64,000 nt of DNA, from positions 41,560 to 105,559 of the forward strand of contig JAPHSY010000013.1 in the NCBI GenBank assembly GCA_026196495.1. The letters are read 5' to 3'. Below are positions 24,894-33,807 of this stretch, in pieces. The notes beneath the pieces are model-generated. The model was given only the letters and a program-made list of their open reading frames with translations. It did not search any database and was not told where the DNA came from. The position numbers and the translations under genes are program-made. This DNA is from Magnetovibrio sp. Its GTDB lineage: Bacteria; Pseudomonadota; Alphaproteobacteria; Rhodospirillales; Magnetovibrionaceae. Positions within the stretch are counted from its first letter, which is position 1; the number at the start of each line of letters is the position of its first letter.

Positions 24894-26159
24894 TTATTTG
24901 AGCCGGGCTTCAAACTTTGCAAAGTCTTCGACATTTGAAATGGGGCCGAGGGATGCCAAGGTCGGTGTGCCTTGGAATATACGCCCAGAAACCCGTATGA
25001 TATCATCCTCATCCACGGCCTCAATTTTGGCGACGGCTTCGGATACCGGAATGGGGCGTCCAAAGATCATCAATTGACGTGCAAGCTGTTCAGCCCGCGA
25101 TGAGGTGCTTTCCAAGCTCATCAAAATTGACGATTTCAGTTGGGCCTTGGCGCGCACCAGTTCTTTTTCGCTGATGCCATCGTTTAATTTACCAATTTCA
25201 TCACAGATTATGGGGATCAGTTCGGCAACTTCTTGTTCACCCGTGCCTGCATAAATTCCCAATACGCCGGAATCTGCGTAAGCGGTTAGGAAACTGTAGA
25301 CTGAATAGACCAAGCCGCGCTTTTCGCGGACTTCTTGGAACAAACGCGATGACATACCGCCACCAAACAACATTGACATAACGGATGCGGCGTAAAAGTC
25401 ATCATCTAGATAGCTGAAGCCTTCAAAACCAAGTAGCAATTGCACTTGTTCAATGTCGCGTTTTTCACGGATGTCGCCGCCGACATAACGGGCGGCCTCT
25501 TGGGTGCGTTCACTGCCCATTTTGGGTGCGTCAGCATAATGCGTTGCCGCCATTTCGACCAGTTGGTCGTGTTCAAAGTTACCCGCAGCCGCCATCACCA
25601 TGGCATCTGTGCGGTAGTGGCTTTTCATGTAATCCCAGACATCACCACGCGGCATGTTGGAAATGCCGTCCAATGTGCCCAGCACCGGGCGCCCAAGAGC
25701 TTGGTCTGGGAAACTGGCTTCTTGGAACAAGTCGAACACCACATCATCGGGGGTGTCTTGGGCTTGATTGATTTCTTGCAAGATCACGCCGCGTTCGCGT
25801 TCCAGCTCATCCTTATCCAAGGTGGCATTAAGCACCAAATCGGAAACCATATCCACGGCCAACCCCAAATCTTCCTTTAGGACCTTTGCGTAATAGGCGG
25901 TATTTTCACGCGAAGTGTAGGCATTGATATGTCCGCCGACGTCTTCGATCTCTTCGGCGATGGCTTGGGCGGAACGTTTTTCCGTGCCCTTAAAGGTCAT
26001 GTGCTCCAACATATGGGACACACCGTTGAGCGCGGGGGATTCGTTGCGTGCCCCAGCTTCGACCCAAACGCCGACAGATGCTGTTTCAACGGTCGGCATC
26101 CGATCTGAAATGATCTGAAGGCCGTTGTCCAACGTGGTAATCTTGACAGTGTCGCTCAC
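24894..26159 (-). CDS. M16 family zinc metallopeptidase
   Basis: A 421-residue pitrilysin-family peptidase of the mitochondrial-processing-peptidase-beta type. The inverted zinc motif HxxEH is at HMLEHMTFKGT near residue 48, with the distal Glu in the ENTAYYAKVLKEDL region, and GGGMSSRLFQEVREKRGLVYSV near 270 is the usual C-terminal signature. No signal peptide, so probably cytoplasmic. It starts with GTG inside the thrC stop (GTGA overlap), a pairing seen in many alphaproteobacteria. Confidence 0.94.
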   Translation of the reverse strand: MSDTVKITTLDNGLQIISDRMPTVETASVGVWVEAGARNESPALNGVSHMLEHMTFKGTEKRSAQAIAEEIEDVGGHINAYTSRENTAYYAKVLKEDLGLAVDMVSDLVLNATLDKDELERERGVILQEINQAQDTPDDVVFDLFQEASFPDQALGRPVLGTLDGISNMPRGDVWDYMKSHYRTDAMVMAAAGNFEHDQLVEMAATHYADAPKMGSERTQEAARYVGGDIREKRDIEQVQLLLGFEGFSYLDDDFYAASVMSMLFGGGMSSRLFQEVREKRGLVYSVYSFLTAYADSGVLGIYAGTGEQEVAELIPIICDEIGKLNDGISEKELVRAKAQLKSSILMSLESTSSRAEQLARQLMIFGRPIPVSEAVAKIEAVDEDDIIRVSGRIFQGTPTLASLGPISNVEDFAKFEARLK

Positions 26160-27562
26160 AGCTTGCCGCGTTCTTTCAATGTGGTCTCGATGTAGCCTTT
26201 TACGGCATCAAAGCTGCCGGGCAGCTCGGTGTATTGCTCGTCTCTTTCATATAGGTCGGAAAGATGTGACGGCAACTCTGGGTGCACGCCGGATGCAGCT
26301 TTTACGGCATCTGGGAACTTTGCTGGGTGGGCGGTGGCCATGCACACCACAGGGATGGATTTGTCCTTGCGCTTGGCACGGGCGGCGCCCACACCAATGG
26401 CGGAGTGCGTATCCAGCAGATAGTTGCTTTCTTTGTAGACCTCGCCGATCAACTTGGCGGTGCCTTCATCGTCAAAGCGCTCACCATCCATGATGTCTTT
26501 CAAACGTTGGATGACCGTATCTGATACGTCGTAAGAACCGTTTTCTTTGAAGCTGTCCATCGCTTTGTTCAGGGCATCGCTGTCGCGGTCCATCAGTTCA
26601 AACAAGAAACGTTCGAAGTTGGATGAAATTTGAATGTCCATGGACGGGCTGGTGGTTGCCATGACGCCTTTGGATTCCATTGCACCGCTTTCAATGAAGC
26701 GGATTAAAATATCGTTGGCGTTGGAACCAATGATGAACTGGTTGACGGGCAAGCCCATTTTCATCGCGACGATACCAGCCAGGACATTGCCAAAATTCCC
26801 GGTGGGAACAGAAAATGCCACTTCGGTTTCCGGTGCGCCTGCGCGCAAGCCAGACCAGAAGTAATAAACCACCTGAGCCATGATCCGTGCCCAGTTGATG
26901 GAGTTTACTGCAGACAGGTTCACTTGGTCGCGGAACGCTTCGTCATTAAACAGCGCTTTGACGGTGTTTTGGCAGTCGTCAAAGTTGCCTTCCAGCGCAA
27001 TGTTGTGAACATTGTCGCTGAGCACGGTGGTCATTTGACGGCGTTGGACTTCGGATACTTTCCCGCTGGGGTGCAGGATAAAAATCTCGATGTTGTCACG
27101 GTCACGGCAAGCTTCGATGGCGGCAGAACCGGTGTCGCCGGATGTTGCCCCTGCGATGGTCAGCTTAGCACCACGCTTGGTCAGTACATGGTCGAAGATG
27201 CGGCCCAAGAACTGCAGTGCGAAATCTTTAAACGCCAAGGTTGGGCCGTGGAACAGTTCCAGCACGTATTCGTTTTCGCCCAATTTCACCATCGGTGCGA
27301 CGTCTTCGTGATCGAAGTCTGCGTAGGTTTCGTTGACAATGGCGGTCAGGTCTTCTTTGCTGACGACCTCTTCCACAAACGGCAGCATCACTTTGACGGC
27401 CAGTTCGGTGTAGCTCAGCGTTTTCATTTCGGCCAAGTCAGCGGCGCTAAATTGCGGCCAGCTTTCGGGCATATACAAGCCACCATCGCGGGCCAGGCCC
27501 GTCAAAAGGACGTCGTCAAAGGCGAGTTTCGGGGCACTTCCCCGGGTGCTGATATATTTCAC
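26156..27562 (-). CDS. thrC: Threonine synthase
   Basis: Converts O-phosphohomoserine to threonine (PLP enzyme), completing the pathway with ThrB at 15050. The 468-residue length and the N-terminus KYISTRGSAPKLAFDDVLL fit the longer, yeast-like class. The PLP lysine lies in PTLAFKDFALQFLGRI near residue 112, with GATSGDTGSAAIEA near 143. It is first in an operon with the M16 peptidase and divergent from lrgAB. Confidence 0.96.
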   Translation of the reverse strand: MKYISTRGSAPKLAFDDVLLTGLARDGGLYMPESWPQFSAADLAEMKTLSYTELAVKVMLPFVEEVVSKEDLTAIVNETYADFDHEDVAPMVKLGENEYVLELFHGPTLAFKDFALQFLGRIFDHVLTKRGAKLTIAGATSGDTGSAAIEACRDRDNIEIFILHPSGKVSEVQRRQMTTVLSDNVHNIALEGNFDDCQNTVKALFNDEAFRDQVNLSAVNSINWARIMAQVVYYFWSGLRAGAPETEVAFSVPTGNFGNVLAGIVAMKMGLPVNQFIIGSNANDILIRFIESGAMESKGVMATTSPSMDIQISSNFERFLFELMDRDSDALNKAMDSFKENGSYDVSDTVIQRLKDIMDGERFDDEGTAKLIGEVYKESNYLLDTHSAIGVGAARAKRKDKSIPVVCMATAHPAKFPDAVKAASGVHPELPSHLSDLYERDEQYTELPGSFDAVKGYIETTLKERGKL

Positions 27563-27669
27563 GGTTTTTAGGTCCGTTGAACAGTTATAAAAAATTGCTC
27601 CCTTTCTTAGTGGTCGCGGGCCAAAATGTCCATGCGTTCATCACAGATTCGGACAAAAGGGCCCATCCC

Positions 27670-28035
27670 ATGACCCTGGGTTTCATTACAGTTTTATTGG
27701 TCTGCCAGCTGTTGGGGGAGGTTATCTCCAAAGGATTAGGCCTACCTTTGCCCGGGCCGGTTGTCGGTATGGCGATCCTATTCATAAGTCTTGTCCTCAA
27801 AGGTGGACTGCCCGACGGGTTACGTGAAACCGCGAATGGGCTGCTTAAGCATTTGTCTTTGCTGTTCGTTCCGGCTGGTGTCGGTGTGATGATGCACATG
27901 CATTTGCTGCGTGATGAATGGCAGGCAATATCGGCGGCTTTGCTGGTGAGTACCATTTTGACCATTGCTGTCACGGCCTTGGTCATGGTGGGGTTGGGAC
28001 GTCTCCTGAAGTCCGAAGATGGGGGGGAGGCCTAA
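27670..28035 (+). CDS. lrgA: LrgA/CidA family membrane protein
   Basis: A 121-residue holin-like membrane protein with about four hydrophobic segments and the family motif LPLPGPVVGMAILF near residues 24-38. By family it works with LrgB in export of small molecules or control of murein hydrolysis. I start at ATG 27670. The frame is open from a TTG at 27577, but that would place 31 polar residues before the first membrane segment and leave only 14 bases to the divergent thrC start. Its stop is one base before the lrgB start. Confidence 0.85.
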   Translation: MTLGFITVLLVCQLLGEVISKGLGLPLPGPVVGMAILFISLVLKGGLPDGLRETANGLLKHLSLLFVPAGVGVMMHMHLLRDEWQAISAALLVSTILTIAVTALVMVGLGRLLKSEDGGEA

Positions 28036-28036
28036 G

Positions 28037-28756
28037 ATGGAAAACGGTTTTCACCAAATCTGGGTCTATCTTTCGACCACACCATTGTTGGGCCTGACTG
28101 TGACGTTAGTGGCTTATCAAGCGGGTATGTGGATTTATATTCGCGCCAATCTTCATCCGTTGTTGAACCCGGTGCTCATTGCCGTGGTGGTGTTGGTGGG
28201 CTTGTTGGTGGTTACGGGGACGGATTATCGAACCTATTTCGATGGTGCGCAGTTTGTGCACTTTATGTTGGGTCCGGCGACCGTGGCACTGGCGGTGCCG
28301 CTGTATCAGCAGTTTCAAAAGGTTCGTAAATCCTTTGTTATGATCTTGGTGGCGATTCTTGCGGGTTCCACCACTGCAGCGCTCAGTGCCATTGGGGTGG
28401 CCTGGGTTTTGGGTTCATCACAAGAAACCTTGTTGTCCTTGGCACCAAAGTCCGTGACTGCGCCCATTGCTATGGGAATTGCGGAAGCCACAGGTGGGGT
28501 GCCGTCACTCACCGCTGTGTTGGTGATCTTGACCGGAATCTTGGGGGCGGTTCTGGGGACGTGGACCCTCAACGCCCTGAAAATCAAAGATTGGCGGGCA
28601 CGCGGTTTGGCGATGGGGACGGCATCTCACGGTATTGGAACTGCGCGGGCCTTGCAGGTCAACGATGTTGCCGGGGCCTTTGCCAGCTTGGCGATGGGGC
28701 TCAATGGTTTGGCAACAGCGGTCATGCTGCCACTTATTTTAGGTCTGATTTTTTGA
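28037..28756 (+). CDS. lrgB: LrgB family protein
   Basis: A 239-residue polytopic membrane protein. Family motifs include FMLGPATVALAVPLYQQ near residue 76, APKSVTAPIAMGIAEATGG near 142, and GTASHGIGTARALQ near 197. It acts with LrgA; in other bacteria the pair exports glycolate/pyruvate or modulates murein hydrolase activity. Start ATG 28037 lies one base after the lrgA stop, with GGGGGGGAGG overlapping the end of lrgA as ribosome site. Confidence 0.93.
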   Translation: MENGFHQIWVYLSTTPLLGLTVTLVAYQAGMWIYIRANLHPLLNPVLIAVVVLVGLLVVTGTDYRTYFDGAQFVHFMLGPATVALAVPLYQQFQKVRKSFVMILVAILAGSTTAALSAIGVAWVLGSSQETLLSLAPKSVTAPIAMGIAEATGGVPSLTAVLVILTGILGAVLGTWTLNALKIKDWRARGLAMGTASHGIGTARALQVNDVAGAFASLAMGLNGLATAVMLPLILGLIF

Positions 28757-28862
28757 TGTTTTTCAAATAATTAATGCGTTATTTGTCGAATCGATAGGAC
28801 CAGCACCCTATATATAAGAACAGCGCTCACTTTCCACATTGGGGGTAAGGAGGTTGTCTGTT

Positions 28863-29327
28863 ATGTCCAAATATACTGATTCCATAAAAAACATTCCAAA
28901 ACCTGCCATGTGGCTGGGCATTGGTGGGGTGCTACCGTTTATTTTCTTTGATGCGTATGTGCTATTTGGTCCACCTGAATGGGTGCAAGATGTTTTAGAT
29001 ACCATGGTTGGCTATGGCGCTGTTATTCTTTCATTTTTAGGTGGTGTACTGTGGGGCTTTGCCTTGACCCACGAAAAAGGTGTGCGTGAAGGAGAACTGA
29101 CATCTTTGTTGGTGGTCAGTGTTTTTCCACCATTGATTGGCTGGGTGGCCCTGTTTGTCGAACCCATAACGGGAATCGTCCTGATGGTGGTGTCTTTTTT
29201 GGGTTTGTTGTTGGTGGATTGGCGGTTTTACCGCGCTGGACACAGTCGAAATTGGTATATGGGGCTCAGGACCCTATTAACCCTGTGTGTTGTGCTGTGT
29301 TTAGGGGTGGCATGGGTTGCTGCCTAA
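28863..29327 (+). CDS. DUF3429 family membrane protein
   Basis: A 154-residue protein with five hydrophobic segments. DUF3429 features are seen in IPKPAMWLGIGGVLPFIFF near the start, then YGAVILSFLGGVLWGFAL and LLLVDWRFYRAGH. Function unknown. ATG 28863 is chosen because GGAGG precedes it by nine bases; an upstream TTG overlaps that site. It is monocistronic between lrgB and the 39-residue membrane gene. Confidence 0.85.
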   Translation: MSKYTDSIKNIPKPAMWLGIGGVLPFIFFDAYVLFGPPEWVQDVLDTMVGYGAVILSFLGGVLWGFALTHEKGVREGELTSLLVVSVFPPLIGWVALFVEPITGIVLMVVSFLGLLLVDWRFYRAGHSRNWYMGLRTLLTLCVVLCLGVAWVAA

Positions 29328-29467
29328 ACAAAATTGCAAATAAACAGACTTACATTAGAAAAATATAAATTGACATATTTTTGAAATATGTGAGGGTGCG
29401 CGCGGCCTCCCCCTAGCCTGAAATGGGCACACATTGGCCAAAAGCATCATCAAGGAGATAATGAGTG

Positions 29468-29587
29468 ATGAATATCTTTAGTGACTTGGGCGGCGAAGGC
29501 ATTCCCACACTTTTTGTAGTCATTGGCGTACTTATGCTGTCTTGGATCTTTTTCCTGGGCGACATGATCTTGCCGCTTATTCAGTAA
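29468..29587 (+). CDS. 39-residue single-pass membrane microprotein
   Basis: A short gene: residues begin MNIFSDLGGEGIPTLF, continue with one hydrophobic span of about 19 residues (VVIGVLMLSWIFFL), and end GDMILPLIQ. AAGGAG lies at 29453-29458, and an in-frame GTG one codon before the ATG could also start it. A rho-independent terminator begins 3 bases after the stop, so the unit is a tight single-gene transcript. Composition (short acidic N-terminus, one span, little tail) resembles small subunits or regulators of membrane complexes, but I recognise no named family. A second short frame, MSDEYL, starts at 29461 and overlaps it. Confidence 0.7.
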   Translation: MNIFSDLGGEGIPTLFVVIGVLMLSWIFFLGDMILPLIQ

Positions 29588-29590
29588 TTT

Positions 29591-29625
29591 AAAAAACCCC
29601 AGCATTTTCGATGTTGGGGTTTTTT
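29591..29625. terminator. Strong bidirectional terminator
   Basis: AAAAAACCCCAGCAT / ATGTTGGGGTTTTTT around a 5-base loop. It ends the microprotein gene and the convergent methyltransferase gene. Confidence 0.9.
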
Positions 29626-29630
29626 GTATC

Positions 29631-30428
29631 TCAGTTTTTGGTGCCGATTACTGTCCAGCTGTATTTTTCACGGTGGTATATCTGAATATCCGTGAAACCA
29701 GCACGTTCCATCAAATCTATTGCTTCTTGGCGGCGATAATACATAGCGTACTGCGGATTGAGTTGATCGTAGATGGTGACTTGAACATAGTAGTCTTCCA
29801 CCTGATCGATGTACTCACTCATATAGCCTTTCAGTGGTAAGGGCAGAAACTTACAGAATTTGCTGTAAAGCCTAACCATTGGGACCATCGCCTTACTGAG
29901 TCCATCCAGGGCACGATCCGGCATGCGTACGGTGAAAACACGCAAAGTATGCATGAATGCCAAATAGAGACCATTATTCTCACGGCCATATAGCCAGATA
30001 ATTGCCTTACCACCGGGCTTCAAAACTTCATACACACGTTTCATCACCGGATCGGGGTCTGGGATATGATGGACGACGCCAAATGAAAACACGTAATCGT
30101 GTTGACCGTCGGGGATTTTATCACCGGGTACGTGATGATAGGTGATATTACCTAGGTGCTCCGTATTGGCGCGTGCCACATTGATAGCTGATGATGGCTC
30201 AATAGCTGTAATGTTTTTTGCACCTAGGTTATGGAACGTGTGCATCCATCTCCCTGTACCTGCTCCCAAGTCCAAGACATCTTTGCCAGCGAAGTCTTCG
30301 GGGCTCATCAGTGGGCCTAATGTGTCAGCCAAAATGTCAACACTGCCATAAAACCCACTGTATTCGTTATAGGTTTCATGTTGGCGACCAAAGTCATTGA
30401 TTGTTTTATTGGCAATTTTGTCTGTCAT
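29631..30428 (-). CDS. Class I SAM-dependent methyltransferase
   Basis: A 265-residue methyltransferase. The SAM-binding motif I is KDVLDLGAGTGRWMHTF near residues 48-64, followed by acidic residues after beta 2 (ITAIEPSSA) and motif post-I DYVFSFGVVHHIPDPD near 109. The C-terminal third (MSEYIDQVEDYYVQ, QYAMYYRRQEAIDLMERAGF) resembles ubiquinone-type or small-molecule methyltransferases of the Methyltransf_11 group. Substrate unknown. It stands alone, convergent with the microprotein gene. Confidence 0.88.
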   Translation of the reverse strand: MTDKIANKTINDFGRQHETYNEYSGFYGSVDILADTLGPLMSPEDFAGKDVLDLGAGTGRWMHTFHNLGAKNITAIEPSSAINVARANTEHLGNITYHHVPGDKIPDGQHDYVFSFGVVHHIPDPDPVMKRVYEVLKPGGKAIIWLYGRENNGLYLAFMHTLRVFTVRMPDRALDGLSKAMVPMVRLYSKFCKFLPLPLKGYMSEYIDQVEDYYVQVTIYDQLNPQYAMYYRRQEAIDLMERAGFTDIQIYHREKYSWTVIGTKN

Positions 30429-30549
30429 GGGTTTCTAGCCACATCAATTATTGTCGTTTGTGTCATTCGTGTAACACACCATTCATGTTGAGTATAGAGA
30501 CAGGTGTGTGTGACTTTGGGCTTTCACATACGTGGCGGGTGCTTATCCC

Positions 30550-31290
30550 TTATTGATAACGCAGGCGCTGTGTTAAGTTGTCACGCGTATCATCTTCATG
30601 CGGTTCTAAGGCAATTTCTACGCGCCGATTAATGGCTCGATTTGCGGCTGTAAGATTATCCACCAACGGCTGGCTGTCAGCCAGTCCAACAGCAGAGATG
30701 CGCTCACTTTTAATGCCGGGGTGTTGCAGTAAGATATGGACAACGGATGCTGCGCGGGAAGCTGAAAGATCCCAGTTTGATCGCACAGTCTCAGTCGTGA
30801 TCGGAATGTTGTCGGTATGTCCTTCAACATGGATAAGACCGCGTGTGTTGGCTAGGACATCAGCAACATTTTTCAAAGTTGGAATGATCTCTGCCGTTAA
30901 GTCCCGGCTGCCGGATTGAAATGCAGCACGATCTCTAAAGCGAATGATCACCCGTCCATCGAACTCTTCAACTTCAACATTTTGGTTTTCAATTTCCTTG
31001 GTCAAAATAACGGATAACCGAAACACCGTTTGAGATGCGGACAAAATTTTGTCGGTTTCTTTCGCGGGGATCAGGCTGTCAATTTGCACCAAAGAAGTTG
31101 TTTTGGGTTTCTTTTCAGCCTGGAAAAATGCTTCTGAAATGGGGGCTGCATTTTTCTTGAAGCTATCACTGTCGACTTCGGCAAATGATAACAGCATGAC
31201 AAACAAGCACAGCAGTAATGCCATCAGATCGGCAAATGACGTTAGCCATCGGGGCTCACGTCGGGCGAGTTTTTTAAATTGAACTTCCAT
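30550..31290 (-). CDS. motB: MotB/PomB-like stator protein with OmpA domain
   Basis: A 246-residue flagellar stator B subunit. Single membrane span at about 18-38 with the ion-binding Asp in SFADLMALLLCLFVMLLSF (Asp21), a periplasmic linker, and an OmpA-type peptidoglycan-binding domain at about 110-235 (HVEGHTDNIPI, NWDLSASRAASVV, ANRAINRRVEI). The span resembles PomB more than E. coli MotB, which hints at sodium coupling; this is inference. It follows motA by 30 bases. Flagellar genes other than these are absent from the window. Confidence 0.9.
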   Translation of the reverse strand: MEVQFKKLARREPRWLTSFADLMALLLCLFVMLLSFAEVDSDSFKKNAAPISEAFFQAEKKPKTTSLVQIDSLIPAKETDKILSASQTVFRLSVILTKEIENQNVEVEEFDGRVIIRFRDRAAFQSGSRDLTAEIIPTLKNVADVLANTRGLIHVEGHTDNIPITTETVRSNWDLSASRAASVVHILLQHPGIKSERISAVGLADSQPLVDNLTAANRAINRRVEIALEPHEDDTRDNLTQRLRYQ

Positions 31291-31320
31291 GCTGTGGCGT
31301 TCCGTTTATGCACACGTAAA

Positions 31321-32133
31321 TTAGGAAATGGTTTCTCTTTGGTCTTTTTTGCCGTCGGGTGTGGTGTAAGAATCTCGGGCGCCAAGTTGGCGTTGTTTTT
31401 CTGGCAAGTAGCCTTCTAAAATCTCCATCATGGTGGTGGGGTGTTGTTTTTGTTGGATTTGAAAAATGCATTCAATGATTAATGAACGCAAAGACATATC
31501 GCGCTGGCGTTTATCTTCCAGTTTGTCGGCAATGGGGATCGCCACCAAGTTGGCCAGCAACACACCATAAAGTGTGGTCAGCAAAGCCACGGCCATGCCT
31601 TTGCCGATTAAGGTTGGGTCTTGCATGTTGCTGAGCATCTGTATCAAACCCACCAAGGTTCCGAACATTCCAAAGGCCGGCGCAAATTCAGCGATGGACA
31701 TGAACACCTTGGCACCGATTTCGTTGTGCTGGTTTGATAGGGCCATATCTTGGGTCATGACTTTGCGGATGTAATCCAGATCACGTCCATCGGCGACCAG
31801 TTGCAGGCCTTTTTGGAAAAATGGATTGTGGACTTTAACCTTTTCCGCTGCGATGACACCGGATTTTCGTACGCGTTTGGAAATGGCAAGGGCTTGGCGA
31901 ATAAAATCGCGGGGGGTTTCCTTTTCATTGACGAAAGCGGCCTTGAAGCCCACAGGCATGGCAATAAAAACACCATTTATGGGAAACTTGACCATGGTCG
32001 CGGCGAAGGTTCCGCCCATGACGATTAGAAAACCTGGCAAATTCAGAAAAATTGACAGGTTAGACCCCGTGCTGATTGCTGCCGTCACCACGGTAATGCC
32101 GACAAGAAGTCCTGCTAATGTTCCAAAATCCAC
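31321..32133 (-). CDS. motA: MotA/PomA-like stator protein
   Basis: A 270-residue stator A subunit with four membrane spans (about 4-22, 32-50, 150-172, 183-205). Family features: FLNLPGFLIVMGGTFAAT at the second span, and FAPAFGMFGTLVGLIQML and GMAVALLTTLYGVLLANL at the third and fourth. Overall length and the MDFGTLAGL N-terminus fit PomA. First gene of a motAB pair that drives the flagellar motor with an ion gradient. Confidence 0.92.
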   Translation of the reverse strand: MDFGTLAGLLVGITVVTAAISTGSNLSIFLNLPGFLIVMGGTFAATMVKFPINGVFIAMPVGFKAAFVNEKETPRDFIRQALAISKRVRKSGVIAAEKVKVHNPFFQKGLQLVADGRDLDYIRKVMTQDMALSNQHNEIGAKVFMSIAEFAPAFGMFGTLVGLIQMLSNMQDPTLIGKGMAVALLTTLYGVLLANLVAIPIADKLEDKRQRDMSLRSLIIECIFQIQQKQHPTTMMEILEGYLPEKQRQLGARDSYTTPDGKKDQRETIS

Positions 32134-32310
32134 ATATCCCCACAGTGACGCAGCAGTCTACTGCTCATTGCAGAGAGTGCATGCATCCTCATTGCCATTC
32201 ATATCGCCCGTTATCCACTTGAGCATCTCAGGCCCAGAGCTTGACGTCAACCTTGGCATGATGAGTGTCTGGCATAGATGTGTGATTTGAGTGATTGTAT
32301 GAGCCTGGGC

Positions 32311-33807
32311 TTAGGTGCTCAAATAGCGGGCTTTTAGGTGAGATTTGAAATATTGGGCGTTTAACGGTTCGCCAGTGGCTTGAGTGATGAGGTTCTGTGT
32401 GCTGAGGCTGCAACCTTTGGCATGTATGTGCGTACGCAACCATCCCATCAATGGAGCAAAGTCCCCTTTGGCGATACTGGGTAATATATCCGGCACATCG
32501 CTTTTAGCTTTGGCAAACAGCTGTGCTGCGGTCATGGCGCCCAGCGTATAGGTGGGGAAATAGCCCCATGCCCCGTCATACCAGTGAATATCTTGTAAGC
32601 AGCCTTCACGGTCCGTGGGCGGTGTGATGCCTAAGATATCCTTCAACCCTTCGTTCCAGGCACCCGGCAAGTCAGCCATTTGCAGATCTCCGGAAATGGC
32701 AGCGCGTTCCAGATTGAAGCGCAAGATCACGTGAGCAGGATAGGTGACCTCGTCGGCATCGACGCGGATAAAGCCTTTTTCCACCTTGGTGTAAAGCCGT
32801 GTGAGGTTCTCAACGCTCCAGGCATCGCCGGAACCACCGAATGCTTCACGCAGCAATGGTGCTGCGTATTCCAAGAACTCGGGTGAACGACAGGCTTGCA
32901 TTTCAATCAGCAAGGACTGGCTTTCGTGCACGCTCATACCGCGATCAGACCCCACGGGCTGGCCACGCCAGGCTTTGGGCAGACCCTGGTCATACATGGC
33001 ATGACCGGTTTCATGCAGCACACCCATCAGTGCCGACGTGAAGTCAGTTTCGTCATAGCGCGTGGTTAGGCGCACATCGTCGTAAGTTCCCCCGCAAAAC
33101 GGGTGATGGCTTTCATCCAGGCGACCATGATCAAAGTCAAAGCCTAATGCCGCCATGAAGGTGTGGCCTAAAGCCTTTTGCTTCTTAGCTGGAAAGGGGC
33201 CTTTCAAGGCTAAAATGTCGGGTCCGGCAGCTTGCTTGGACAAAACATCATCCAAAAAACTTGGCAAAAATGCACTTAGGTCTGAAAATACCACATCAAT
33301 GTTGGCGGCGCGGCCATCGGGTTCATATTGATCCAGCAGCGCGTCATAGGCCGATACGCCCAGCTTATCGGCCTTGGCTTGGGCTTCTTGGCGGGTGAGG
33401 TTGAGAACCTCTTCCAGGCTGGGCAATACGGCTTTGAAATCGGCGGCTTTGCGGGCTTGGCGCCAGATGGTTTCACATTTGGAACAGGCGCGGCTCAGTG
33501 CTTCAACCAAATCGGCATCAACGGCTGCGGCGTGGACCCAGCTGCGGCGCATTTCATAAACGTTGGCTTGTTGCCATGTGTCTAAGTGTTGATCGGCTTC
33601 AGCCCCGTCCAGAAGATCAGGAAGGGCAGGGTCGGTGATCATGGAATGGTGTAACGTTTTTAGAACGGCAAGTTGCTCGGTACGGCTATCAACACCGCCC
33701 GGCGGCATCATTGCCGACATGTCCCAATGCAACATGGACAGGGCACCGCCCAGTGCGTCCATGCGTTTGAAGCGTTCTTCGAGGTCCTGGTACGGTGTTT
33801 TTACCAT
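32311..33807 (-). CDS. M32 family metallocarboxypeptidase
   Basis: A 498-residue zinc carboxypeptidase of the Taq type. The HExxH motif is at GVLHETGHAMYDQGLP near residue 267, with the third ligand Glu in the SVHESQSLL segment about 30 residues later, and TRYDETDF just before. It removes C-terminal residues from peptides in the cytoplasm. The ATG at 33807 shares one base with the ctaB stop (TAATG), so the peptidase is translationally coupled to the oxidase accessory operon. An upstream in-frame start at 33834 lies inside ctaB. Confidence 0.94.
   Translation of the reverse strand: MVKTPYQDLEERFKRMDALGGALSMLHWDMSAMMPPGGVDSRTEQLAVLKTLHHSMITDPALPDLLDGAEADQHLDTWQQANVYEMRRSWVHAAAVDADLVEALSRACSKCETIWRQARKAADFKAVLPSLEEVLNLTRQEAQAKADKLGVSAYDALLDQYEPDGRAANIDVVFSDLSAFLPSFLDDVLSKQAAGPDILALKGPFPAKKQKALGHTFMAALGFDFDHGRLDESHHPFCGGTYDDVRLTTRYDETDFTSALMGVLHETGHAMYDQGLPKAWRGQPVGSDRGMSVHESQSLLIEMQACRSPEFLEYAAPLLREAFGGSGDAWSVENLTRLYTKVEKGFIRVDADEVTYPAHVILRFNLERAAISGDLQMADLPGAWNEGLKDILGITPPTDREGCLQDIHWYDGAWGYFPTYTLGAMTAAQLFAKAKSDVPDILPSIAKGDFAPLMGWLRTHIHAKGCSLSTQNLITQATGEPLNAQYFKSHLKARYLST

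Noticed and set aside
27577..27669. Upstream TTG start for lrgA
   Set aside because: It adds a polar segment before the first membrane span and leaves almost no promoter space next to divergent thrC.
29424..29438. Possible sigma-54 promoter (GG-N10-GC) before the microprotein
   Set aside because: Only the GG/GC skeleton matches; the surrounding consensus is poor and the predicted leader would be a few bases long.
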